A program made the translations under genes and the position numbers. Positions 35,522 to 46,330 of a stretch of 64,000 bases of DNA are shown one piece after another; the first letter of the stretch is position 1, and each line of letters opens with the position of its first letter. Origin of the DNA: Cordia subcordata (Eukaryota > Streptophyta > Magnoliopsida > Boraginales > Cordiaceae); the NCBI GenBank assembly GCA_028554755.1, contig JAPTOF010000016.1, positions 11,258,001-11,322,000 of the forward strand, read 5' to 3'. A model generated the notes under the pieces. That model saw nothing but the letters and a program-made list of their open reading frames with translations. It ran no database searches and was not told the DNA's origin.

Positions 35522-37283
35522 ATACCTTAAGTGTGACATCATATGTTGATACAACCTCCTGATCTGTACCTACTTCCTGGCAACCGGTGCTTCCTTGGAT
35601 CAAATTTTTGGCCTTCTTGTCTCATAACAGTAATTGGAAGGTCATTCAGGATCCTGCATCCATATTTCATATATTGATATAATACAAAATAGCAAATTAA
35701 AACTGGTGTATAAAAAGTATAAACTAGAGACGTGAAGGAAAAACCACTTTAATTAGAAAGTCCATCGAATATAAATTTATGAAACTTCGCTCTAAGTGTT
35801 CGAAGCTAATAGGCAGTAGGCTATGAACACTTGCATGTTCACCCTGTATTCCTCATCAATCTTCTCCTTAAAATTCCTACCCATAACATATGCAGAGACA
35901 TAAAAGTTTAGAATACACAATTTTCTCCTAGATAAATCATAGGTTAAAAGATCACATAAGATCATGACAGCCCTACCTAAAGCCAACTACTTGTAATATG
36001 GAACTCTTTTTGAACAAAATTATAAACTAAAAGATGCATAAGTAATAGAAGTGAGTCTAAGAAATTTATTGATTGAGCAAGAGTCTAACGGGCCATGGTT
36101 GCAATACTTGATGCATGCTAAAGATTGAGAAACCGCCATGAGACATATAATCACTAATTAGGTTTGGTCCACCAGGATATGGGTCATATATCAAACCCCA
36201 ATACCATTAACACACAAAACCATCACAGGCTCTCGTGTTTTTCTTTTTGCCTTTTCATTTTCGAGTTAATTCCACGACAGCCCACTTCTTTTCTTCCATC
36301 ATCATCATTAGAAACAAAAAAAAAAAAGGACAGATAAATAGATACATACATACATACATACAGACAAATAGATAGATACACACATATATGTAGTGTGAGA
36401 AATAGATAAGGGCTGTTGGTTCATTACAAAAGTGAAATCACAGGCTTTGTAGGGAGAGGCAACTTTCCCCTTCACGAAATTCCAATCTCTTTGCAACCTC
36501 CTTCTTGCGCTAAACAATGCATGCAACCAAGTTTCGTTCAATGGTAGCAACAACGGATGGTTTTCCATTACCAATGAAGCACTTTTCAGGTGCTGAAGAT
36601 CCCTATTTCATGGTGAATGTATATAGGCATTCAATTACTGAAATTCAATATGCAAAATTCAAATAAAAAAAAATATGAGTTTAAAGATGAGAATTGGGAA
36701 AAGTTTGGAGCTTGTAGTCCATGAAAGTTGTTAGTTAGATCATGAGAAGAGAAGGAAAGAAAGAAATAAGGCAAAAGAAAACTAGTGTTTTAAATATAAA
36801 GTGCAATTGGTACATCAAAGTTTCTTAAACTGACATCATTCGTACAAAATTCTAGTATCCAAAAGAGTGAACACAGTTTTGACCCCAAAAAAGTAATAGC
36901 ACTGATAAGTGTAATTATAGTTTTACGAAGAATAGCCTTCCTGCTGGACTCTATAACCATTCTTATTATTTTTTCAGAAAAATTATGCTATTTCTTTTTT
37001 CCTTTTTTGGCTAAATAAAGATATGCGACTTTAAGAAGAGTACAATGCTTTATTTTCTAGGTCTCAGTATAAGTGATGTACAGGGGCTCCTAAAGGCTAT
37101 TATGCATCTTTAGTTTCTAAAATTATCCAAAAGAAGAAAAGTAAATCTTCAGATGTCCAGTTGGAAGATAGTTAGGCAAGAACTTGAAGATACAAGTACT
37201 TAAAATAGGTAATACCATTAATAGTTCATGATTGTTCTTAGGGATCATATCATTAAATAGAATATGAGCTCTAACAACTAACA

Positions 37284-37284
<1 letters not shown>

Positions 37285-37353
<69 letters not shown>
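37285..37353. repeat. (CT)n microsatellite, ~34 units
   Basis: Perfect CT dinucleotide run of about 69 bases, broken only by the final tctatctcc. Expected to be hypervariable in length. Confidence 0.98.
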
Positions 37354-37358
<5 letters not shown>

Positions 37359-37997
37359 CCCTTGAAATCTCAAAGAAAAAATGCTTTATTTTAATATCCA
37401 GATTCTCACCATTTTTCTAAATAAAGCACATCTAAACATCTACCACACAAAAGTAATTAAAGAAGTGCTACCTAAGATTAAGCAGATGGGGAATTAATAT
37501 AAACTAAATCTTACCAACGAAGAATTATATTCTTCTCAACCTCTTGTAGCATTTCAAACCTGTTATTAGCTTCTGCTCCACTTGATCCGCTTTCTTCTTG
37601 TTAGTTAGGCCTTTTCTCAAACACTCTGTCATCATTTCCTTCTCCTATTTTGTTTTTACCTTTGTCCTCCCATCTGGCACCTCCTACAAGTCCATTGCCC
37701 CTACCAAATCCTCTCCTAAAACCCTCCCAAAAAAAAAGCCAAAAAACAACAAATCTTTGCAACAAAATGAGTTAATCTTCTGTAGATGCTTACCAGCGAC
37801 GGCAATCAAGAGTGCAAGTAGAAGCAATAGCATACCTGACACGCAACAATCTAAATTTCTCACAACAACTAAGCAAATATACGAGCTCTCAGCCATCTCT
37901 TTACATGATGACCACAACCTGGCAAACAACAACAAAGTGGAAGAAGACATGGCAAAGAAAACACAATCGGGGTTTTGCAGGAAAAAAAACCAATACA

Positions 37998-38009
37998 AAC
38001 GACGTCGTT
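37998..38009. other. Palindrome aacgacgtcgtt
   Basis: Perfect 12-bp palindrome with a gacgtc core, which is a C/G-box-like bZIP target. It lies about 75 bases downstream of the minus-strand TATA at 38083-38093. The role is inferred from sequence only. Confidence 0.35.
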
Positions 38010-39597
38010 CGTACAAAAACATAAAAATTACTCACCAAGGACAAATGCGTCGTTTGTACCAAGAAAACCAATGGATTGCTTCTTTTATATATACTAGTTT
38101 GGTTGTGCGGTCCGCTTCACTGCCTAACATGGTTAGTTATGCTTGTGTGATTAGAGATAATAATGCAATGATAGATTTTTTACTAATTTAGGTGTTGATA
38201 AATGTAGGATGCAATTTTTTTACAAAGAAGATCTTTTAATATAGTTATGACATTTAATACAAAGTGATAAATCAGGGCTTTCATATATTAGGTGTTTGAT
38301 TCTTCAAGCATCTCACGTCCCAGAAATGCATGCTAAATACCGCCAAAGCCCAATACTGCAGAGGAAATTAAATGAAGTACTCCAGATACAAAGTATGGAA
38401 AAGTGTCTATAACTTCCTCAGAGCACCTAGGCAATCCATCAAGATGCCCCAAAAGCAATATTTTCAGATTATCAAAAGACATAAATAAGTGGTTCTCAGC
38501 AAGAGAAATAGTTTTGTTTATCCTGGTCAAGAGTGGTGATTAATAGAATGAGATGAAAACAATTTGGGATTGAAATTAATAGAGAATAAGAAAAATCTAG
38601 AAGGGAACGGAGATAGAAGAAAGAGAAAGAAGGCAAATGGTTTGCATATTGGAAATGTATAATATAAAAAATGGGAGAATTGCTTTACAGTTGATAATAT
38701 AAACAATGGGAGAATTGCTTTACAATAAATCATCAACGGACAATTTTCTTGGCATATGCCCAGGTCTTCTGGTGGCTAAATGGGAATGACACTAAATATC
38801 TACTACTGCATACACATGTCAAGTATGTGTGTAGTGCTTGCTCTTCCAAATTTTTATGTTTCTATAGTTAGATTATTGACTCTTTGCCCTGGTTGGTACA
38901 ATTTGATCCTTGAACATTTAAAATATATCTTTTAATCCCTCAACTTTGAGTTTAAGAGCTCTGTTAGTGCTTATACTAACTTCCACCTAAAACTTGATGT
39001 TAAAAGTATTTGGTCAAATAAAACCCATTTCAATCAAAGACAATTTCGACATAGCACAAAATCAAATCCCCCCATTCTATTTTCTTCTTAAAATAAGTCG
39101 AACTTATTGAACATTTCATTGCCCACAATGGCTCAATTGTGCAGCAACTAATGAGAACCAGTGGCTAAAACAGAAGTTGTTGTGCTTCTATCTTTTTACA
39201 ACATTTGAATCCTGTTGCTATCTTTCAGCTATATGAATTAACAGCAGATCTACTAACTTTCACATTCCAATCAATATTCATAATTTACACACATATATAG
39301 ATTTCCTACTTTGCCTTCAAGGTCAACAAGTTATATTCTAATACACAAATTGGCCTATCTAATTCAATCTAGAAAACAACACACTATTAATCAATTAGTT
39401 TTAGGCATGATTATCAAGGAAGTAGTAGATCTACTCCAAGTTTGAATTCGTAACGCTTAAAAATGATTGTTAGCTAATTGTTAATAAATCATTGTATAAT
39501 AACTAACTCTATTATACAGCTCGGCACATATTTAATTATTCAACTTGATCTCTGCTCCATATAGATGTTCTTTATTCTATTGCTAATATAACCAAAA

Positions 39598-39816
39598 GGA
39601 ATCAATCAGTCTACGAAACCCATTCATTCACAAGAAACAAATCCAAAATCCCTAATTAATCAATTGAATAACTAATTTTGTAGTAATTAGAAACCGATAA
39701 ACAACAGGAATCAATCAGTTTACAAAACCCTTTCATTCACAAGAAACAAATCCAAAATCCCTAATTAATCAATTGAATATCTAATTTTATAGTAATCAGA
39801 AATCGATAAACAACAA
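39598..39816. repeat. Tandem duplication, two ~109-bp units
   Basis: ggaatcaatcagtctacgaa, on through acaagaaacaaatccaaaat and ttaatcaattgaataactaa, recurs at 39707 with about ten substitutions. Confidence 0.88.
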
Positions 39817-40110
39817 AAATTAACAAAAACCTCAAAATATAAAGCATTAAAAACTCAGACCTTCGAAACCTCAAGGCAGGCTTTCTTTGTTTTCTTTGTG
39901 TAAGATCGAGGTTGTAGTGCGGTGTAATATAAATGCGCTGGAGAGATCTTGATGAAGCAGCACATGGCACGGACGCAACAGGACGTGGCGACAGTGGAAG
40001 AAGCAGTGACATAAGTGGAAAGCTGGCGAACGGCGTCATTTTGGAAGCAGGCATGTCGAAACGGCATCGTCTTGGAAGCAGGCACGTCGACGACCAACTC
40101 GTTCGCTCTT

Positions 40111-40118
40111 TTTATATA
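40111..40118 (-). promoter_or_regulatory. TATA box candidate, minus strand
   Basis: Minus-strand ctatataaaaagagc is a textbook plant TATA element. It sits at the edge between AT-rich upstream DNA and a more GC-balanced 220-bp segment. No gene is proven behind it. Confidence 0.4.
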
Positions 40119-40327
40119 GTTGTAACACTCGGAAATTAATGCCATATAAGGCACCGCTATACTTTCCAATATTATTGTATTATAAAATTATTAGAAAATT
40201 TAGTAATTTTATAAGGAGTCAAATAAGTTGTATGTATCTTTACGCATCTCTTTGAAAATTGAAATCGAGAAATGTATTAATTTTGTTTTTTTGTTATTTT
40301 GACAAATTTAAGATAAGATTAATTATA

Positions 40328-41646
40328 GGATGAATTACTCAACTCCTTTATGTGATTTGACAAATATTCACAATAATACCTTGTGGTCAGGAAATTAGCT
40401 AAGTCACCCCCTGTAGTTTTAATGATAGTGCATATAGATCTCTTCCGTTAATTTTTCCGTCTAAAATAACGTGTTTTGACATGCATGCGCGACTTATACA
40501 ATTTTGCTTTGTTTTATCATAATAAATACATTAAATAAACTTTTCTATCTTTAATTTGTTTAAAAAATAAAAAAAAGCAATTAAATTTTAAAAAAGAGGA
40601 CAAAAACCCCTACCACCCTAGTCCATTGACCACACCCGAAACACCAACCCCACCACCGTCATCCCTGCTACCCCGCCCCCGGCCCCATCCGTCGCCTCCT
40701 CCCACCTCGTCATCCCACTACCGCGCCCAGCCCACCCCATCCGTCGGCCCTCCCCTCCACCTCGTCATCCCTGCTACCCCCGCGCCCAGCCAGCCCCCAT
40801 CCCCGTCAGCCCTCCCCCCTCCCACCTCGTCATCCCCGCTACCCCCGCGCCCAGCCAGCCCCCATCCCCGTCAGCCCTCCCCCCTCCACCTCGTCATCCC
40901 CGCTACCCCCGCGCCCCCACCCATCCGTCGGCCCTCCCCTCCACCTCGTCATCCCACTACCCCGCGCCAGCCACCCCATCCGTCACCCTCCACTCCACCT
41001 CGTCATCCCGCGCCCTGCGCCCACCAACCCCATCCCCGTCGACCCTCCCCTCCACCTCGTCAACCCTGCGCCCGCGCTAACCACCCCCCCTCACCACCCC
41101 CATTGTCCCACTCCCACCACCTCCACTACCCTCGTTGCCCCACTCCCACCACCTCCACAACCTTGCCCCACCCCTAGTAGCCCCAACCTCGCCCAGTGAC
41201 CCACAACCCTAGCTAGCCCCACCCCTGCCCCCACCCACCCCACCCCATCGCCCCACACCCCACCTCCGTCGCCCCTACCCCCCATCCCTCATGTTTTCCA
41301 TTTTTTTTTTTGTAGTTTTTCTAATTTAATTTTTTTTAAAATAAAGGTAAAACAGATATTTTATTTAATAAGTTAGGGGCAAAAAAGACTTTTTAAGACT
41401 TTTTTTAAAGTTTTTTTATTTTTATTTTTTAAAATTAAATGAAGGTAAAATAGATTTTTTTATTAGATTAGACAAGGGCAAAAATGGTATTTGACTAAAA
41501 TCCGTTAAAAAGCTAACGGCAGTTAGCTTTTGGAGGGCGTGTGCACTAATGTTGAAACCATAGGGGGTCAAGTAGCTAATTTTTAAAATACAAGAAAAAG
41601 TTATGAATATTAGTCAAATCACAAGGGGGAATTGAGTAATTCACCC
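40328..41646. mobile_element. Mutator-like element (1.3 kb) carrying a GC-rich minisatellite
   Basis: Long imperfect terminal inverted repeats of about 120 bp: left ggatgaattactcaactcct, tgtgatttgac, on to gtagttttaatgatagtgc; right, reverse complemented, gggtgaattactcaattccc, tgtgatttgac, on to tggtttcaacattagtgc. A 9-bp target duplication flanks it: ttaattata (40319-40327) and ttgattata (41647-41655), eight of nine identical. Between the arms, 40608-41285 is a strikingly GC-rich array. No transposase is encoded, so it is non-autonomous. The cargo could have been captured, as in Pack-MULEs, or expanded in place. Confidence 0.83.
40608..41285. repeat. C-rich degenerate minisatellite
   Basis: Repeats built around cccatccgtcggccctcccc then tccacctcgtcatccc and gctacccccgcgcccagcca recur with a period near 60 bases. 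The 3' part decays to cccaccccatcgccccacac-like text. The + strand has very few G residues, so C-richness is strand-asymmetric. Open frames across it encode only Pro/Ser/His low-complexity peptide and are not credible genes. Confidence 0.85.
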
Positions 41647-41655
41647 TTGATTATA

Positions 41656-42153
41656 AAGTAGAATTTTTTTTTTTTTTTGTAGAATTAGGGAGATTAGATG
41701 AATATGAGGGTGGCAATATTTAAATTTTCTTTTGGGTTTTACTTGATCTAATCAAATTGAAATTTCATATGTAAAATTTATATAGGAATCAGATCGAAAA
41801 GTTAATCTTTTTATATCTAATTTCAGAAGTACTTTAATGTTATATGAGATGACTTTGCAATAATTTAATTTTCTTTAGTTTTCATGTCTTTTTTAAATTT
41901 AATCTCAATTAGCACAATACGATTTAACGAAAAAATAAAAATAGATAAGAAAAATGATAATGAGAAACTCGAACATCAAACCCGGGGTATTTAAATTGTG
42001 ATCGAGTCTTATAGTTTTTGTTATCTAATTGAATAGTTTATTTTTGCTCTTAAAGTTTGAAATTCTAAACCTAAAAGTTCATTCGAATCAATTTTCACTC
42101 TGTGAAAGTCAAAATCTATTTTCAGATTTACTATAAATTAGCATATAAAATTT

Positions 42154-42193
<40 letters not shown>

Positions 42194-43040
42194 ATAAATA
42201 ACAATAATCAAAAATCAAAACTTGAATTTAGAAAACCTAAAACCCAAATATCCAAAAATACTCAAATTTTATAATTTTAAATGTTTAATTTAATAGATTT
42301 TTAACCCTAAAAATTCAAACATTTGAACTTAAAAATCTAACCAAATTCTCATCTTTAACCCGATCAAATAGTTTGTCGGACTTAAAATGAAAAAAAAAAT
42401 TAAAAATCAAGCAAAAAGTTTGATTAATAGAGAAATGAAAAAAAAATAGTACACATCATTTTGATTGAGAACGAAGGGCAAAAAAGATATAGTATATATA
42501 AAATTATCTAATCAAATAATTTCTTTGATTTTAATAATAAAAATTTAAAAATTTGAACTGATTCTCTTAATCAGATTTGAGTTTTATGACTTTTAATACC
42601 CTATCAAATTTTTTTATCACAAAACTCAAAATATTAAAAATTCAAATCAATTTCTGCCCCACATAAAAGTTGAAAGACATAACCAACAAAGAAGTAGGGA
42701 AAGAAAGAACATATCATTTTGTTGGAGAAGGAAAAAAAAAAGAAAAGAGTAAATATAAAATTTTAATTTTTCCATGAAATAAGCATAAAATTATAAATAT
42801 TATATAAATCACACACATTTTAGAATTTATTATAATATTGTCATTCTTGGGTACTATTTATTCATGGAGGAGATGCTCAAAAAAGTGATTCTTTTATATT
42901 AGTTGAGAGAATAGTATATATTTTAGCATGATCTTATATATATAACCCAGTAATTAATCTATTTTTAATGTCTTCTACTTTTCTATCATATTTTCTTCTT
43001 GTTATATAAGTCCAAATTGTTTGTAACATGTTCCAAGTAC
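41656..43040. other. AT-rich intergenic DNA with a (TA)n run
   Basis: No coding signal. A perfect (AT)n microsatellite of about 32 bases at 42159-42190 is the only distinct feature. Confidence 0.6.
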
Positions 43041-43043
43041 CAT

Positions 43044-43319
43044 TTAACGAAGCGCTTTCAAATTCTTGCTCAGAGTGGCCATCGACTGAAACCTTCTTTG
43101 GCGAGAAGGCAAGACAAAGTCTTCATCTTCACTTCTGTAAACTTTCTCCACGTGACCACTGCACAACTCTCTACTAACCTTTGAATCTTTCCTTTTTGCT
43201 AATAGTTCATCAACATCTTTGAGTGTGATAGTGTGCATGTGCATATTTCCGTGATTAATTGCCTTTCTCCTTTGTTGTCGTAAAATATGCTTAAAAAGAT
43301 TGAACACTTCTTCCACCAC
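43044..43319 (-). CDS. Unrecognised minus-strand ORF, 91 codons
   Basis: The frame reads MVEEVFNLFKHILRQQRRKA, a basic middle with ALLAKRKDSK-like content (DELLAKRKDSKVSREL), and a basic C-terminus (FVLPSRQRRFQSMATLSK). Composition is protein-like, not low-complexity, but there is no known domain, no splice context and no upstream promoter. A diverged copy of its first half lies tandemly near 43690-43760, so it may be part of a decayed repeat. Being a real gene is unlikely. Confidence 0.18.
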   Translation of the reverse strand: MVEEVFNLFKHILRQQRRKAINHGNMHMHTITLKDVDELLAKRKDSKVSRELCSGHVEKVYRSEDEDFVLPSRQRRFQSMATLSKNLKALR

Positions 43320-43800
43320 GTCCTCTCTTTATAGATTTGAGAGTTTTTGTGTTTTTATCATCAACTTCATCATTTTTCATCTGTTCCATATGGTGCACTA
43401 CAAACATCTTCACTAAACTTAGAAGCTTTTTTTTTTTTTTTTTGGCTGATAATTAGTCATCAACTTGTTTTTCAACTTTGACTTTTTGGGTTCTCTGCAT
43501 GCAGCAAAGCATTTGGTTCTTTTTCGTTATAGTACGTGCTTTCTTGACCCGGCTTAGCAACTACGTGCCCTGCTTGCATATTTGAGTGTGACTGTGTTCA
43601 TGTATGTCAGTATGTGTGACCAATTGTGTCTTTTCTTTTTTTTTTTTTTTTTGGTTGTTGTAAAATAGGATAATAGGATTACAAAATAATTATACCCTTT
43701 TGCTGGAGTCGCTAGAATACTTCTTCCACCATGTCTACGCTTTACAAATTTGAGAGTAATTTTGACGTTTTTATCATCATTTTCATCAGTTTTTGTCAGA
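43185..43800. repeat. Diverged duplication, ~430-bp spacing
   Basis: gagtgtgatagtgtgcatgt, on through ttgtcgtaaaatatg, cacttcttccaccacgtc, tagatttgagag and gtttttatcatcaac, recurs from about 43583 as gagtgtgactgtgttcatgt, ttgttgtaaaatagg, tacttcttccaccatgtc, caaatttgagag and gtttttatcatcatt. Confidence 0.65.
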
Positions 43801-44299
43801 GGTACTTTTACTAGAAGCAGTTTTCAATTTCCCTTCTTTTTGGTCAAAGTAATATATGCCTCGTGGGCGAGATCAAAGAGTACCTTGTACAATAAGCAAT
43901 TGTGACCCAATTGATGACGTCAGGGTATTTCCCTAGTAAGATGATGTAGATTGAGTGGAGAAAATCATACTCTTTTAGACAAGATAAGGTTTATGATGTG
44001 TTTGCATGTCATTATCTATCTCCTTTTGGGAGTGTATTCTCCAGAGAACGGTATACATCTTAATCTTGGTAGTATTCGAGTCAGCATATCACAAGAAATG
44101 TAGGTGCAAACTCAAATGGAGCTTGAGTTAGCTTCATTTTTATGGTATTCCAATATGAACTAAGTATCTTTGCTACGTATCAGGACCAAGGTCCTAGATG
44201 TGTTGTTTCATTGTGTATCCTTCTATAACTTAAGGCAGGATTACTTATCGTTCCAAGGAGCAAAAATTCTTTTTAGCACTTACGCTAGATACTTGGAAG

Positions 44300-45520
44300 A
44301 TGATATACTGGTCTAGTTCTTGTCAGATTTTGTGGTTGCTCCATAGGAGATTCCTTGGTCTCAAGATATACCTGCACCATCTAAGCGCGAAAGAATATAG
44401 CATGCTATCATTGGCACACCGAAGTCTCATCGTAGTGGGAGGATTGCCATGTAACCTAATGGATCGTAAGGGAAGTTATCGTTCTTACACTTTCCAAAGG
44501 TTTTGCTTGTGGATCTCACTAGTTACAATGAAGAAGTCTCTGAAATAGATGTTAGCCATTGGCATGTGGCAATGGGTTTAGAGTTAGAGCTCTGTGTACT
44601 TTAACGTTGTCTGGATTCTTGTCATTGTATCTGAATGACTTTAACCCGTAGGATACAATCAAATCTACAAGAATGAGATTGAGTTAATGGGAAGGTTGTA
44701 ACCTTCGTAGCAAGGTTGGTAGTGAAGGTTATACCCTGAAAGAAAGGGTTCAATTATGAGGAAGCCTTCTATCCATAATCCATGCTTAATTATAGATGGA
44801 CGTCAAGATATTTTCTTAATAGAAATTTGACAAGGACACCTTTATGCGTTAACCAAACAAGAATATAGCTAACTACCAAGAGCGTGTGGCTTGTGAGCTT
44901 AAGAAGTGCATTTAAGAGCTTGAGCAAGCATCTAAGGTATGGATCATCAAATTTGATCAGGAAAAACCAATTTATCTAGTTTTGATCAAAATGTTGATGA
45001 ACCATGTGTGTACAAGAGAGGTAACGGACATGTAGTAGCTTTCTTAGGTTCTTTTATGGATAACATCTTACTGTATGGCAATGAGGTAAAGATGTGTCAT
45101 CCATTATCGTTTGACTATTGACTCAATTATATATATGAAGGACTTAGGTGACGCAAGCTGTGGTCTTGAGAGGATCGCAAGAACAAGAGGCTTGCTCTCG
45201 CAAGAACAAGAAGCTTGCTTTATCCGAGTTTCATATATAGAGTGGGTCTTGTGAAAAGTTAATGTGCTTTATTCCAAGGAGGGTTTCTTACCTTCTAGTT
45301 TTGGAAGATATCTATCTAGGGTTAAATATTTCTATTTGGTACCTAAGGAGATAAAGATTGTGGATTAAAGGCTTTATGCTCTGGCACGAGGGAGCTTTAT
45401 GAGTTGCATGGTGTGTATCAGTCAAACTTCAGACAAGATGTCCTTGATAGTGGTTAAGCACATATTCTAGTATCTTTAAAGAATGATAGATTTTGTGCTG
45501 GAACATTATTTAGAGGAGCT
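44300..45520 (+). pseudogene. Copia reverse-transcriptase relic (element B, + strand)
   Basis: Heavily decayed Copia pol text on the + strand: an SVYFNVVWILV-type start near 44585, a frame-shifted KGFNYEEAF-like block near 44745, then a clear run near 44985 (VDEPCVYKRGNGHVVAFLGS) that corresponds to the RT palm, with the YVDD site decayed to FMDNILLYGNEVK near 45055. The LG-x-I-type block follows near 45130-45230. No LTRs, gag or RNase H could be placed. It is a truncated fragment in no reading frame. Confidence 0.68.
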
Positions 45521-45984
45521 TTGGAAGAGTTATGCTCATTAGTAGATTAGACAGTCATGGTGAAAAACAAACCTATTTTGACTCCTCCAGAGAGAAAGTG
45601 TTTGCCACACACGTAAAGTCTTTAGGTACAAAGTTTGACAAGTGTGATCTTTAGAGCAAGTAGGAGTTTCTTGGAATTGGTATGCCACCTGAGTATGATA
45701 TTTACTAGGTATTGAATATAATATGTTTGTATATTAATAATGTGATGAGTTAGTTTACATTCTCTTTAATTTGTGTATATTGATGCATGTATAAAGGTCC
45801 TTGAAATATACTAGCAGGTCCAAGTCTACGTATAGTCGTGTCGTGAACGTCGTCTATTACCAGATAGTAGTATTAGGTACTCTATCGGAAAAAGGTTATA
45901 GCGAGCAAGTGTTCTTGTTAAGGTAACCTTTAGAGGTCATTGAAGGTTTCTGTAGACTTATCTCTCTAGTATGTGTCTAATAAT

Positions 45985-46330
45985 GGGCATTGCTCCCTAT
46001 TGCTCAAACTGGTAACTCTTCTTTGTTCTCTTTTAAAAAGAAACAGTACTAGCAGTGAGAGCAACTAGGAACTAGAGAAAGAAAGAGCTGGATTTTGATA
46101 GAAACCTGACTTAATACGACTTTGAAGAAGGGGCTTCTTGATGTGGCGGTCCTCAGCACCACAAGATGATGAAAAGAATTCCAATGAGACACCATTATCA
46201 GATGCAAAACATAGAAACAGATAAAAGATTTTTAGTACCGTTACACAAATGAAGCACATTACGAAGTTTGAAATTCTTTTTAGAAGAGAACAAAGAAGAG
46301 TTACCAGTATGAGCAGTAGGGAGCAACATA
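45985..46330. repeat. Inverted pair of a Copia protease-region fragment
   Basis: Arm 45985-46042 (gggcattgctccctattgct, then caaactggtaactcttcttt, gttctctttt) is the reverse complement, with few changes, of 46274-46330. The right arm belongs to the minus-strand element C protease-linker frame. The left arm carries the same coding text on the + strand (TGNSSLFS-like). It marks a head-to-head junction between two Copia fragments and could form a hairpin with a loop of about 230 bases. Confidence 0.8.

Larger units (their letters stand above)
35527..40118 (-). other. Possible multi-exon minus-strand transcription unit, unknown product
   Basis: Read on the minus strand, a TATA box (tatataaa at 40118-40111) stands before a GC-balanced stretch ending gtttcgaag|gtctgag near 39862, which looks like a 5' exon. 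Further exon-like islands with plausible splice edges lie near 38517-38357, 37570-37517 (caggtttgaaatgctacaag, then cgttg|gtaag), 36580-36440 and 35654-35527 (cttaag|gtattt). No frame joins them into a recognisable protein; the longest ORFs are 60-110 codons and match nothing I know. It could be a long non-coding RNA, a decayed gene or chance. A second TATA (38093-38083) precedes 38022-37684, a frame with hydrophobic runs (MSSSTLLLFARLW). Confidence 0.25.

Noticed and set aside
37285..37353. Regulatory GAGA element
   Set aside because: A perfect CT microsatellite of this length is better explained as slippage DNA; no gene start is proven beside it.
37598..38191. 197-codon + strand ORF
   Set aside because: Its Lys/Asn/Ser-rich sequence is the antisense of a T-rich minus-strand segment. 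No domain, no conserved start context.
38850..39060. Further Mutator-like MITE end (gatccttgaacatttaaaat, then taatccctcaactttgag)
   Set aside because: The text resembles one TIR of a known style, but no matching opposite arm or target duplication was found nearby.
40626..41177. 183-codon proline-rich ORF, extensin-like at first sight
   Set aside because: It is a translation of the C-rich minisatellite inside a Mutator-like element; other frames are equally open and there is no signal peptide or SPPPP periodicity.
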